NCBI GenBank assembly: GCA_029907255.1
Contig: JARYMF010000003.1
Coordinates: forward strand, 1 to 64,000
Reading direction: 5' to 3'
Origin: Armatimonadota bacterium
Lineage (GTDB): Bacteria > Armatimonadota > UBA5829 > DTJY01
Length of the DNA stretch: 64,000 bases
Of the stretch, positions 8,437-15,992 are shown piece by piece. Positions within the stretch are counted from its first letter, which is position 1. Every line of letters begins with the position of its first letter. The translations under genes were made by a program, and so were the position numbers. A model generated the notes under the pieces. The model was not told the DNA's origin. It did no database searches and saw nothing but the letters and a program-made list of their open reading frames with translations.

Positions 8437-9873
8437 CTATATTTCGTTTTCCTGCAATCGCCGTAGGATGTCCCAATATGCGCCACGTGCACCTCTACGG
8501 ATAGCTTGGACTAGAACGCTATTATCATTGTAGTTGTAGTTGCTGTCTATTTGAGCCCTAGAAGCATGGAAGAATCTGGGGTCACCGTCAATAAGCTCGC
8601 TTACGTATTCTTCGATGTCCGTTCCGAGGTCTGCTGATAGGTAGTAAATCGGTTCTAGGAAGCTATCGTTACCCTCAATTACTCCGTGGAGATTGGGGTT
8701 TTTAGGTGATAAGCCTTGGCTTCTCACCAATTCGCCGATTTTTGTGCCGTCATATATCCTCACCCCGAGCGAAACACCAACGCGGGAGGGAGAAATTTCT
8801 TTCATCATGGCAATAGTGCGCCGAATTGATTCTCTACTGTCGCCCGGACCGCCTAGCAAAAGGTCATACATAAACGTTATTCTGTGTTTATGGCATATCT
8901 CTGCGGTTCTTCGCAAGTCCTCCGAGTTGAAATTGCGGCCTAATGCTTTAAGTACCAAATCATCTGCGCTATCTGCACCAAAATCTATACCAACACAGCC
9001 GGCTGACTTCATAAGCTCTGCTAGTTCGTCTGTGAACGGTACTGGGCTTGCATAAGTATACCAAGTAATCTGGTCTTTTAGGTCAGTGTTGATGATTTCT
9101 TTGCAAATTGCTTCTGCGTGGGAAATAGGAATATTGAATTCGCTATCACACAGATGCAGACAATCGACTCCCTGTTCTACTAGAGATTTAATTTCGGCAA
9201 TTATGTGTTTTGGAGGTCGAAGTCGGCATGTGCGTCCCTTCCCAACCGGGTCGGCGCAATAGATGCATTTTTGGTTGCACCCTCGCTTTGTTTCGACTCC
9301 AGCCTGGCCGCCCTCTTTAAAGTAGCGGCGATTGTCTAACCATCGTCTAGTCCTAACCGGTAATTTCGCTAATTCTTGCCATTCGGGGGAATTAGCATGT
9401 ATACCATTTTGCGTCCGATAGACTAGGCCTGGTATATCAAAGGGGTTTTCTTTATTAGCTATTCGTTCGACTAACAGCGGGAAGGCAAATTCTCCGTCAC
9501 CGCAGATTGCATAGTTTGCGTTGGTTAAATCAATTATTGCCTTTGGTGCAACCGAAAGCCCAGCGCCTCCCAGAACAATCGGTGCATTTGTCAGGAATTT
9601 AATTCTGGCAACAATTTCAGCATAAAAGGGAACGAAAAAGTCGCGGCTGGCAAAGTAGCAATCGTCGGTGTTTCGAATCGTCATGCCAATAACATCAGGG
9701 TGATATGAGCTAAAATGGCGGTCAACATCTGATTGCCAATTTTCTGAGAAGCAAAGGTCTAGGATTGTGACCGAATGACCTGATGAAGCAAGCGATTCCG
9801 CGATATACTCTAGTGCCAGTGGAGCAACTGCAGGCTTCATTCGATTTGGGTTTATTAGGGTAACTTGTGCCAA
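8437..9873 (-). CDS. B12-binding-type radical SAM protein
   Basis: 478 residues with a TTG start at 9873, chosen because GCGGAGGT sits 5 bases before it. The N-terminal 150 residues have the Rossmann-like fold of cobalamin-binding radical SAM enzymes ('PLALEYIAESLASSGHSVTILDL', 'IVLGGAGLSV'), but I do not see the DxHxxG cobalamin-ligand motif. The radical SAM cluster motif CxxxCxxC is present as 'CNQKCIYC' near residue 200, followed by 'LHLCDSEFN'. Such enzymes often methylate unactivated carbons or rearrange substrates. It sits 18 bases downstream of aroF on the same strand, so the two are probably cotranscribed. This raises the possibility of an aromatic substrate; tryptophan-methylating TsrM also has a cobalamin domain lacking the histidine ligand. 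Exact function unknown. Confidence 0.8.
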   Translation of the reverse strand: MAQVTLINPNRMKPAVAPLALEYIAESLASSGHSVTILDLCFSENWQSDVDRHFSSYHPDVIGMTIRNTDDCYFASRDFFVPFYAEIVARIKFLTNAPIVLGGAGLSVAPKAIIDLTNANYAICGDGEFAFPLLVERIANKENPFDIPGLVYRTQNGIHANSPEWQELAKLPVRTRRWLDNRRYFKEGGQAGVETKRGCNQKCIYCADPVGKGRTCRLRPPKHIIAEIKSLVEQGVDCLHLCDSEFNIPISHAEAICKEIINTDLKDQITWYTYASPVPFTDELAELMKSAGCVGIDFGADSADDLVLKALGRNFNSEDLRRTAEICHKHRITFMYDLLLGGPGDSRESIRRTIAMMKEISPSRVGVSLGVRIYDGTKIGELVRSQGLSPKNPNLHGVIEGNDSFLEPIYYLSADLGTDIEEYVSELIDGDPRFFHASRAQIDSNYNYNDNSVLVQAIRRGARGAYWDILRRLQENEI

Positions 9874-9891
9874 GGTTACCTCCGCTTTTAT

Positions 9892-10914
9892 CTATAATTC
9901 TCTATCCACTGCTTCAGCGATTCTTTTAAGTTGCTTCATCAGGTCTTCGAATTTTTGGGGTAGCAATGACTGCGGGCCGTCGCTGAGCGCAGATGATGGG
10001 TTATTATGCACTTCTATTAAAAGCCCATCTGCTCCGGCGGCAATTGCCGCTTTTGAGACAGAGGGCACATAGCGCCACTCACCTGTTGAGTGGCTGGGGT
10101 CTATAAAAACCGGCAAGTGTGTCCAATGTTTAAGAACTGGAATTGCATTGATGTCTGTCGTGTGGCGAGTCGAGTCTTCAAAGGTGGTGATGCCACGCTC
10201 GCATAGGATTACATTTTGATTGCCCTCCGAGATAATATACTCGGCCGACATAAGCAGATCTCTGATTTTGCACCCAAGTCCTCGCTTAAGTAGAACGGCG
10301 TGTTTTGTTGCGCCAACTTGTTTTAGCAAAGGATAGTTTTGCATGTTGCGTGTTCCAATTTGGAGGACATCAGCATATTTAGCAACTAGGTCAACGTGAT
10401 GCGGATCCATTACTTCGGTTACAACTGGCAAGCCAGTTTTTTCGCGAGCTTTGGCAAGTATTTTTAGTGCTTCTTCACCGAGCCCCTGGAAGGAATAAGG
10501 TGATGTTCGTGGTTTAAAGGCTCCACCTCTGAGCATGTGGGCGCCAGCTTCTTTTACTCGATAAGCAATCTCAATAGTTTGATTTTCGGATTCTACGCTA
10601 CATGGGCCTGCTGCTATTATTATTTGCTTTCCGCCAATTTTAATTCCATTGACTTCAACTACTGTATCGGCTGGGTGATACTCGCGGGATGCAAGTTTCC
10701 AGAGGTGGGAAATCAATTCAACGCGCTCAACACCCGGAAATGAGCTGAAATGTTCCACAAGATCTGCCTTCTTTGCATCAAGGGCTCCTAATACAGCAAT
10801 AACTTTGCGTTCAACACCGGGGTTGATAAACGGTCTTAGTCCAATATTACATATTTCGCTTTCCACAGCCTTGATTTGCTCGGGCGTAGCCGATGTTTTC
10901 ATAATGATTATCAT
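9892..10914 (-). CDS. aroF: 3-deoxy-7-phosphoheptulonate (DAHP) synthase
   Basis: 340 residues. The enzyme condenses phosphoenolpyruvate and erythrose-4-phosphate, the first step of the shikimate pathway. The catalytic barrel has 'AAGPCSVES', '[17 protein letters not shown]', '[10 protein letters not shown]' and '[11 protein letters not shown]', all hallmarks of the AroF/TM-type (type I beta) enzyme. A short ferredoxin-like N-terminal domain (about residues 1-75, '[19 protein letters not shown]') is the usual regulatory extension. The first ATG at 10914 follows GGAGAAAGCTT. A TATAAT-like box lies at 10938-10933 without a clear -35. Other aromatic pathway genes are not nearby; the downstream partner is the radical SAM gene. 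Confidence 0.96.
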   Translation of the reverse strand: MIIIMKTSATPEQIKAVESEICNIGLRPFINPGVERKVIAVLGALDAKKADLVEHFSSFPGVERVELISHLWKLASREYHPADTVVEVNGIKIGGKQIIIAAGPCSVESENQTIEIAYRVKEAGAHMLRGGAFKPRTSPYSFQGLGEEALKILAKAREKTGLPVVTEVMDPHHVDLVAKYADVLQIGTRNMQNYPLLKQVGATKHAVLLKRGLGCKIRDLLMSAEYIISEGNQNVILCERGITTFEDSTRHTTDINAIPVLKHWTHLPVFIDPSHSTGEWRYVPSVSKAAIAAGADGLLIEVHNNPSSALSDGPQSLLPQKFEDLMKQLKRIAEAVDREL

Positions 10915-11130
10915 AAGCTTTCTCCGTCAGTAATTATAACAAGAATTGGATTTTCATGATAATTCAAAGCTCGATAGTATTGATGCATGTATCAATGCGC
11001 TTGCTGTTCGGTGGCAAAGATGCTAGAATACTGATGAGCTTGGGAATGGTGTGCAAGGGATACTTGGTAAATTCGTAAACTTGCATTTATTTCACACAAG
11101 TTTACCAGGGCGGGCATCTAAAGTAAAAAT

Positions 11131-11206
11131 TGGTGGAGCAGAGGGGATTCGAACCCCCGACCTCGTCCGTGCGAAGGACGCGCTCTCCCAACTGAGCCAC
11201 TGCCCC
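11131..11206 (-). tRNA. tRNA-Ala (anticodon CGC)
   Basis: 76 bases including an encoded CCA end. The acceptor stem GGGGCAG/CTGCTCC contains the G3-U70 pair that identifies alanine tRNA. The D arm is GCTCAGTTGGGAGAGC, the anticodon stem CGTCC/GGACG holds the loop TTCGCAC (anticodon CGC, reads GCG), and the T arm contains GGTTCGAATCC. A run ATTTTTACTTT follows the CCA end and could act in termination. Confidence 0.97.
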
Positions 11207-11217
11207 ACTCGAATTGT

Positions 11218-11247
11218 ATTATAACAGACTTTTCTCGGCGGCGTCAA
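11218..11247 (-). promoter_or_regulatory. promoter of tRNA-Ala
   Basis: On the minus strand TTGACG (11247-11242), an 18-base spacer and TATAAT (11223-11218). The -10 box ends 11 bases before the mature tRNA 5' end, leaving a very short leader. Confidence 0.7.
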
Positions 11248-11330
11248 CTGAAACAAGCTTCGCAAACAAAGCAGAATAGCGGAAGGCAAATGCCCCATTA
11301 TTATTTTGAATGCAACATTGAGGTGATACG

Positions 11331-12491
11331 ATGTTGAAAGTTAAACCTGGTCTTGATGTTTTGGTGGAAAGAGAACTCGGCTTAGTCCGTGGAAAGCGAG
11401 TAGGGGTTATAACAAACCATAGTGCGGTCGCCAGCAACTTGGCGCATATTGTGGATGTTCTTATTGATGTTGGTGTAAATATCACAGCTTTATTTGGACC
11501 AGAACATGGTGTGCGAGGCGACGTTGCGGATGGAAAAGAAATACCGTCGGGAAAGGATCCGCGCACGGGCATCCCCGTCTATAGTCTATATGGCCCCACT
11601 AGAAAACCAACGCCTGAAATGCTTGAGAATGTGGACGTGCTTGTCTATGACCTGCAGGATGTTGGTGCAAGATTTTATACATATACCTATACAATGTCTC
11701 TGGCTATGCAAGCATGCGCCGAGAATGGGAAGCAGTTCATCGTTTTAGATAGGCCTAATCCAATTACAGGTATCGCGGTCGAAGGAAATATCTTAGAAAA
11801 GGAATTTTCTTCGTTTGTTGGTTTGCATCCAATTCCTATTAGACATGGCATGACAATTGGGGAGCTAGCAATATTTTTCAATAATCAGTATGCTTTTGGT
11901 GCTAATCTAGAGGTTGTACCCGTCCAGGGTTGGAAAAGAGCAATGTGGTTTGATGAGACTGGGTTGCCTTGGGTGATGCCGTCACCGAACCTGCCAACAT
12001 TAGAATCCGCTTTGCTTTTCCCTGGAACGTGTTTTATTGAAGGAACAAATGTATCAGAGGGCCGAGGTACAAGCAAGCCTTTTGAAATGGTGGGTGCACC
12101 TTGGGCTGATGGATATAAACTTGCTGAATATCTAAATTCTGTTGAGCTTGATGGGGTAGGTTTTCGGCCAGCAAGCTTTATCCCGACGGCTTCAAAGCAT
12201 CAAAACGAACCTTGTAACGGCGTTCAAATTCACATTTTTCAAAGAGAAAAAGTAAATGCTGTGCGAATTGGACTCCATCTGATTAAGGCATTTCATGATT
12301 TGTTCCCCAACGATTTTCAATTCCGTCCGCCGGGACCTTCTGGTAAGACGCATTTTGACCTTCTGCTCGGAACTGATAAGGTAAGACTCGCAATTATGAA
12401 TGGAAAGACGGTTGATGAAATAATCGAATCTTGGGAGAATGAATTTTACCAGTTCAAACAAGTAAGACAGGAATACTTACTTTATTCATAA
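11331..12491 (+). CDS. DUF1343 / NamZ-type exo-beta-N-acetylmuramidase
   Basis: 386 residues. The DUF1343 family includes NamZ (GH171), which releases N-acetylmuramic acid from the non-reducing end of peptidoglycan fragments. Family signatures are 'KRVGVITNHSAV', 'LFGPEHGVRGD', 'VYSLYGPTRKPTPEML', 'LVYDLQDVGARFYTYTYTM' and 'LDRPNPITG', followed by 'FVGLHPIPIRHGMTIGELA' and 'EGTNVSEGRGTSKPFE'. Length is close to the family norm. The ATG follows GAGGTGATACG. No signal peptide is visible, so unlike many homologues the enzyme may act in the cytoplasm in cell-wall recycling. The secreted M28 peptidase follows 30 bases later on the same strand. Confidence 0.9.
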   Translation: MLKVKPGLDVLVERELGLVRGKRVGVITNHSAVASNLAHIVDVLIDVGVNITALFGPEHGVRGDVADGKEIPSGKDPRTGIPVYSLYGPTRKPTPEMLENVDVLVYDLQDVGARFYTYTYTMSLAMQACAENGKQFIVLDRPNPITGIAVEGNILEKEFSSFVGLHPIPIRHGMTIGELAIFFNNQYAFGANLEVVPVQGWKRAMWFDETGLPWVMPSPNLPTLESALLFPGTCFIEGTNVSEGRGTSKPFEMVGAPWADGYKLAEYLNSVELDGVGFRPASFIPTASKHQNEPCNGVQIHIFQREKVNAVRIGLHLIKAFHDLFPNDFQFRPPGPSGKTHFDLLLGTDKVRLAIMNGKTVDEIIESWENEFYQFKQVRQEYLLYS

Positions 12492-12521
12492 ATCTAGAAA
12501 ATAGGCGCTTAGAATTTTTAA

Positions 12522-13994
12522 ATGCGCAGTAACTGCGGGGCACTTCGAAGGTCTATAATTTTTGTTGTTCTCCTTTCAAGTTTAGTTGCTCCTGCCAACG
12601 CTTCTCTGAGTAACGATGAGGAGAAGCTCCTCGGTGCAATTAGCCTTCATCGTATGGTTACAACTATCAACCGCTTATGTAGTCGCGATTTTGGGGGTAG
12701 ACGTGCAGGAAGTCCAGAGAACAAGGCGGTTGCCGATTACTTGGTTTCGAGATTTAGGAGCGCCGGACTTTACCCTTTGCCTGGAATTAATGGCTATCTT
12801 CAGTCGCTTACAATGCGCTATTCTCTTGTCAAAAAGAAGGATGAAATAGAAGCTGTCCTTACATATGCTGTGCAGTCGAACAAAGGCATGCTCCAAAGAA
12901 TGCGAAGGTTTTCGTATAGAGACTTTAATGGCAATGGAGGCATAAAATTAAAATCTAAGGTAGTTTTTGTTGGTTACGGCATAAATGATTCGCAATCAGG
13001 ATACAACGATTACTCAGGTATCAACGTAAATGGAAAGATTGTATTGTGGATTTCGGGAAGGCCACCAATGGTGGCAAATGTATCAGGGGCAACTCTAGCA
13101 CACAAAATAGCTACTGCATATCAGCAAGGGGCTGTGGCATGTTTAATCTATAATCCTCACGCCTTTCAGGAAGGATTTGGCGCAAACATCGGGCTTTCTG
13201 GACCAATTGCTGATTTTCCGTGTATTACAATTGATAGGAAGGTCGCAAATGAATTGCTTGCACCAGCAGGCTTGAATATCGAGCAGTTGGCATCAATGAA
13301 GCCATTGAATCTGCCCCGAGGCGCACAAGGGGCAGAGGTGGAACTTCGGATACCGCAGGTTTGTGACCCTGCTCGCCGCACATTTAACGTCATAGGTGTT
13401 CTTCCGGGGTCTGACCCTTTAATTTCAAATGAAATCATCATTGTAGGTGCGCACTATGACCACATTGGCGTTGGTGCTGGAGGCCAATTTTTCCCAGGTG
13501 CTGACGATAACGCTTCAGGAACCTCGGTTCTCATTGAAATAGCAGATGTTCTAAAAGATACAATGCTTAAACCAAGGCGGACAATTGTCTTTATCGCTTG
13601 GACTGCAGAGGAAGCAGGTCTTGTGGGAAGCAATTATTTTGTTGCAAATCCTCCGTTTCCGCTGAAAACGGTTCGTTTGAACATCAATCTCGACATGGTA
13701 GGAATTGGTACCCCAAAAGCATTTGTTGCTGTTGGTACTTCTCACGATTCACTTTCGATTTTAAAAGAGAGTGCTTCGGACTTAGGTATCACTCTTTCCT
13801 TCAATACACGAGTAGGCCCTAGTGATCATCTTGCTTTGGCGCGTAAAAAAATACCCAGCTTTCTAATTTATGCTTCTGGCGAACACCCAAACTATCATAC
13901 GCCCAGGGACGTGCCTACTTCTCTTAATATGAATGTGCTCGAGCATGCTGCAAGGCTAGCTGTTGTTGCTACCTGGCGCGCGGCAAATGAGTAG
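12522..13994 (+). CDS. secreted M28-family aminopeptidase with PA domain
   Basis: 490 residues with a signal peptide after the basic start (RRSIIFVVLLSSLVAPANA). An insert around residues 140-250 ('VVFVGYGI', 'GKIVLWISGRPP', 'AVACLIYNP') is a protease-associated (PA) domain. The catalytic M28 domain has the co-catalytic zinc ligands in order: 'VGAHYDHIG', 'PGADDNASGTSV', 'AEEAGLVGS', 'LNINLDMVG' and the late 'HPNYHTPRD'. The family removes N-terminal amino acids from peptides, here probably outside the cytoplasm. No clear Shine-Dalgarno lies before the ATG at 12522. It may form an operon with the NamZ-type gene, consistent with turnover of cell-wall peptides or scavenged protein. Confidence 0.9.
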   Translation: MRSNCGALRRSIIFVVLLSSLVAPANASLSNDEEKLLGAISLHRMVTTINRLCSRDFGGRRAGSPENKAVADYLVSRFRSAGLYPLPGINGYLQSLTMRYSLVKKKDEIEAVLTYAVQSNKGMLQRMRRFSYRDFNGNGGIKLKSKVVFVGYGINDSQSGYNDYSGINVNGKIVLWISGRPPMVANVSGATLAHKIATAYQQGAVACLIYNPHAFQEGFGANIGLSGPIADFPCITIDRKVANELLAPAGLNIEQLASMKPLNLPRGAQGAEVELRIPQVCDPARRTFNVIGVLPGSDPLISNEIIIVGAHYDHIGVGAGGQFFPGADDNASGTSVLIEIADVLKDTMLKPRRTIVFIAWTAEEAGLVGSNYFVANPPFPLKTVRLNINLDMVGIGTPKAFVAVGTSHDSLSILKESASDLGITLSFNTRVGPSDHLALARKKIPSFLIYASGEHPNYHTPRDVPTSLNMNVLEHAARLAVVATWRAANE

Positions 13995-14032
13995 GGCTGG
14001 GGAGTTTGTGGGTAATGTGGAAGGGGTATAAA

Positions 14033-14070
14033 ACCTCCGAAGATGATGTCACTTTTGTGACCAAGGAGGT
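14033..14070 (+). promoter_or_regulatory. possible leader hairpin masking the ribosome binding site
   Basis: ACCTCC (14033-14038) can pair with GGAGGT (14065-14070), which is the ribosome site of the next gene. A nested hairpin GTCAC-TTTT-GTGAC (14048-14061) would stabilise it. If both arms are transcribed, translation would depend on opening the stem. A possible -10 box TATAAA overlaps at 14027-14032; if used, it would leave the first arm out of the RNA. Confidence 0.3.
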
Positions 14071-14074
14071 GTGA

Positions 14075-14485
14075 GTGAGGATGAAGAGGCTTTTATTAAT
14101 TTTCATTGTTGCTTTGTTTGCAATAACGTCATTTGCGGCAATTGCATCTGCTTTTACAATGAATGAGCAAGTCGTTGTTGCAGGCGAGCTTATTGCTATC
14201 GCCAGAGTACCCGCTGGTGGGTTAACGCCGACTCAAAGGATTGAGCGTATAAATGAAAGACTTGCATATATTTTGGGATATGAGAGGCTGAGCCCTAGTG
14301 CAATTTATCTCGTGCCCAAAGGAGATTGTATAGCAATCATGGTAGGTAGAAGTCTTCTTATGACTGTTACGCCCAGAGATGCAAAAGCTAACAATACTAC
14401 AGTCTCAAAGCTTGCCCAAGAGTGGTTAAGGAATGCTAGAATGGCACTCCCAAAGGCAAGGCCAACAATGGGCGTTTTAGCTTAG
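14075..14485 (+). CDS. small exported protein of unknown function
   Basis: 136 residues with a clear signal peptide (MKRLLLIFIVALFAITSFAAIASA). The mature part has 'TPTQRIERINERLAYILG', a short beta region ending 'SLLMTVTPRDAKANNTT' and a helix 'SKLAQEWLRNARMAL'. This pattern recalls the periplasmic N-terminal segment of some cyanobacterial MscS-like channels, here standing alone; that link is from memory and only tentative. GTG at 14075 is 4 bases after AAGGAGGT; the in-frame ATG at 14081 is an equally reasonable start. A perfect terminator follows, so the gene is probably a single transcript. Confidence 0.75.
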   Translation: MRMKRLLLIFIVALFAITSFAAIASAFTMNEQVVVAGELIAIARVPAGGLTPTQRIERINERLAYILGYERLSPSAIYLVPKGDCIAIMVGRSLLMTVTPRDAKANNTTVSKLAQEWLRNARMALPKARPTMGVLA

Positions 14486-14524
14486 CTCTATGGCCAGAGC
14501 AAGCGATGCCAGGGAAGGCAAGGA

Positions 14525-14555
14525 GCGGATAAGACCTTTGTCTTATCCGCTTTTT
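14525..14555 (+). terminator. intrinsic terminator
   Basis: GCGGATAAGAC (14525-14535), loop CTTT, GTCTTATCCGC (14540-14550), then TTTTT. An 11-bp perfect stem with a U run, 40 bases after the stop of the small exported protein. Confidence 0.92.
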
Positions 14556-14578
14556 AATTTTCTTTCCAATCCTGAAGC

Positions 14579-14607
14579 TTGTTTGTAAACAAAGTTTATG
14601 CTATAAG
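14579..14607 (+). promoter_or_regulatory. promoter with overlapping palindromic operator for the nucleoside hydrolase-xylB-ROK operon
   Basis: TTGTTT (14579-14584), a 17-base spacer and TATAAG (14602-14607) with an extended TG at 14599-14600. The -35 box is the left arm of the palindrome TTGTTT-GT-AAACAA (14579-14592), a typical position for a repressor site. The first usable TTG of the reading frame is the -35 box itself and is therefore not the start codon. Confidence 0.55.
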
Positions 14608-14614
14608 TAAAATC

Positions 14615-15565
14615 GTGGAATCTATAATCAATAAAAACGAGTGCTGTGGTGCTAAACTTCCGATAGACGTCATAATAGACACCGATATCGGAACTGATGT
14701 AGATGATGCATATGCTTTACTCTTTGCGCTTTCTTCCCCCGAGATAAATGTCAAAGGGATTACACTGGTTCACGCAGACCTCGAAACGCGCGAAAGAATA
14801 ACACTTAAGCTGCTCAAGCTTTTTGGACGAACCGATATTCCCGTGGCTAAAGGTCTAAGCCATCCGTTAAAGGCTGATAGGCCCATTTATTGGGGTGGCC
14901 ATGAGGGTAGAGGACTCGACTTTTCTGATGTAGAGAATTTGCATGCAATATCTGAACATGCTCCTGAGTTCATAGCGCGCATAGCCGCTGAGAATCCGGG
15001 GAAAATTACATTGATTACTATTGGCCCGATGACGAATGCGGCGGCAGCAATTGGGATGTTCCCCAACGAGATGCGGTGCCTAAAAGGCATAGTTTCAATG
15101 GCATCAACATTTAATGGTTTTGGACAAGAAAACGCAGGCATCGAACACAATGTTCGTTTGGATCCAGAGGCTTGTGCTGTGGTCTTGGGGTTTGGCTTGC
15201 CGGTTACAATTGTCGGACTAAATGTTACATTAAAAACCTCGCTTACGCGTGAACACCTGGCTGCTATCGAAGCAGCAGATACTGATTTATCGCAATTTTT
15301 CTTTCATATGACTAGTGAATGGCTTAATATTACTGGCAGGGATTATGCCATCATGCACGATGCGCTTGGCGTGGCGGCGGCTTTTGAACCAAAAGTCGTG
15401 GAATTAATCCCAGTAAGCGCGGCAGTCAGCACTGACATAGCAGGATTAATCACTTATGAAAAAGCAAATGAAACTTCGTTGATAAGAGTTGCAAAATCGG
15501 TTGATATAGAACTTTTCAACAGTTTATTTCACCCGCGGATATTGTCTGCAATGAAAAGTATTTAA
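14615..15565 (+). CDS. inosine-uridine preferring nucleoside hydrolase family protein
   Basis: About 316 residues. The family hydrolyses ribonucleosides to free base and ribose. The signature 'VIIDTDIGTDVDDAYALLFAL' (DTDxGxDDD type, calcium ligands) lies near the N-terminus. 'ITLITIGPMTNAAAAIGMFP' matches the conserved TxGPxTN segment and 'MHDALGVAAAFEP' supplies the active-site HD. The start is uncertain: the frame opens at the TTG at 14579, which is the promoter -35 box. The GTG at 14615 is the next common start codon, but no ribosome site is visible before it. It is the first gene of an apparent operon with HEPN, xylulokinase and ROK genes, suggesting that released ribose or other pentose feeds sugar kinases. 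Confidence 0.85.
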   Translation: MESIINKNECCGAKLPIDVIIDTDIGTDVDDAYALLFALSSPEINVKGITLVHADLETRERITLKLLKLFGRTDIPVAKGLSHPLKADRPIYWGGHEGRGLDFSDVENLHAISEHAPEFIARIAAENPGKITLITIGPMTNAAAAIGMFPNEMRCLKGIVSMASTFNGFGQENAGIEHNVRLDPEACAVVLGFGLPVTIVGLNVTLKTSLTREHLAAIEAADTDLSQFFFHMTSEWLNITGRDYAIMHDALGVAAAFEPKVVELIPVSAAVSTDIAGLITYEKANETSLIRVAKSVDIELFNSLFHPRILSAMKSI

Positions 15566-15581
15566 GTGAAAGGTTTAATAG

Positions 15582-15980
15582 TTGGAAAAGAACAGCTGGG
15601 TATCATCAAGGAAATTAGCACAAGCTTTCTGGGTTCAAGCAAGGGCGGATTTTGCAACCGCTGTAAGTCTATTAGATGCGGGCAAATATTACGCTAGTGT
15701 GTTTTTTAGTCAGCAAGCTGCGGAAAAGGCGCTGAAGGCAGCGGCGTTGGAAAGGCTCAATAAAAACCTCAAAGGACACCATTTAACCCAAATGGCAAAC
15801 ATGTTGAATGCGCCCGTAGATGTAATGAATGAGGCCGCAAAGTTAAATGCCGAATTTCTTGCTTCTAGAGACCCTGAAGCTTGTGGAGGGATTCCAGCAC
15901 AAATGTATGACCGCGAATCAGCTGAGACTCGTTTAAGGGCTGCAGAAAAAATCATTGAATGGGTGAAAACTTTGCTTTAA
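15582..15980 (+). CDS. HEPN domain protein
   Basis: 132 residues with a TTG start at 15582 preceded by AAAGG. The all-helical HEPN fold is indicated by 'QARADFATAVSLLDAGKYYASVFFSQQAAEKALKA' (quoted here only as a pattern at about residues 20-54), 'GHHLTQMANML' and a final helix 'YDRESAETRLRAAEKIIEWV'. HEPN proteins often bind nucleotides or RNA and commonly pair with MNT nucleotidyltransferases as toxin-antitoxin systems. No MNT gene is adjacent; instead the gene sits 16 bases after the nucleoside hydrolase and 12 bases before xylB. The tight packing suggests cotranscription. Its role here is unknown. Confidence 0.8.
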   Translation: MEKNSWVSSRKLAQAFWVQARADFATAVSLLDAGKYYASVFFSQQAAEKALKAAALERLNKNLKGHHLTQMANMLNAPVDVMNEAAKLNAEFLASRDPEACGGIPAQMYDRESAETRLRAAEKIIEWVKTLL

Positions 15981-15992
15981 GGGGGTACTTAA

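Noticed and set aside
10979-10996. ATTGAT-N6-ATCAAT upstream of aroF as an aromatic regulator site
   Set aside because: Short arms with an uneven centre, and no known operator match; too weak to call.
11092-11298. 68-residue open frame on the minus strand
   Set aside because: It runs straight through the tRNA-Ala gene and has no ribosome site.
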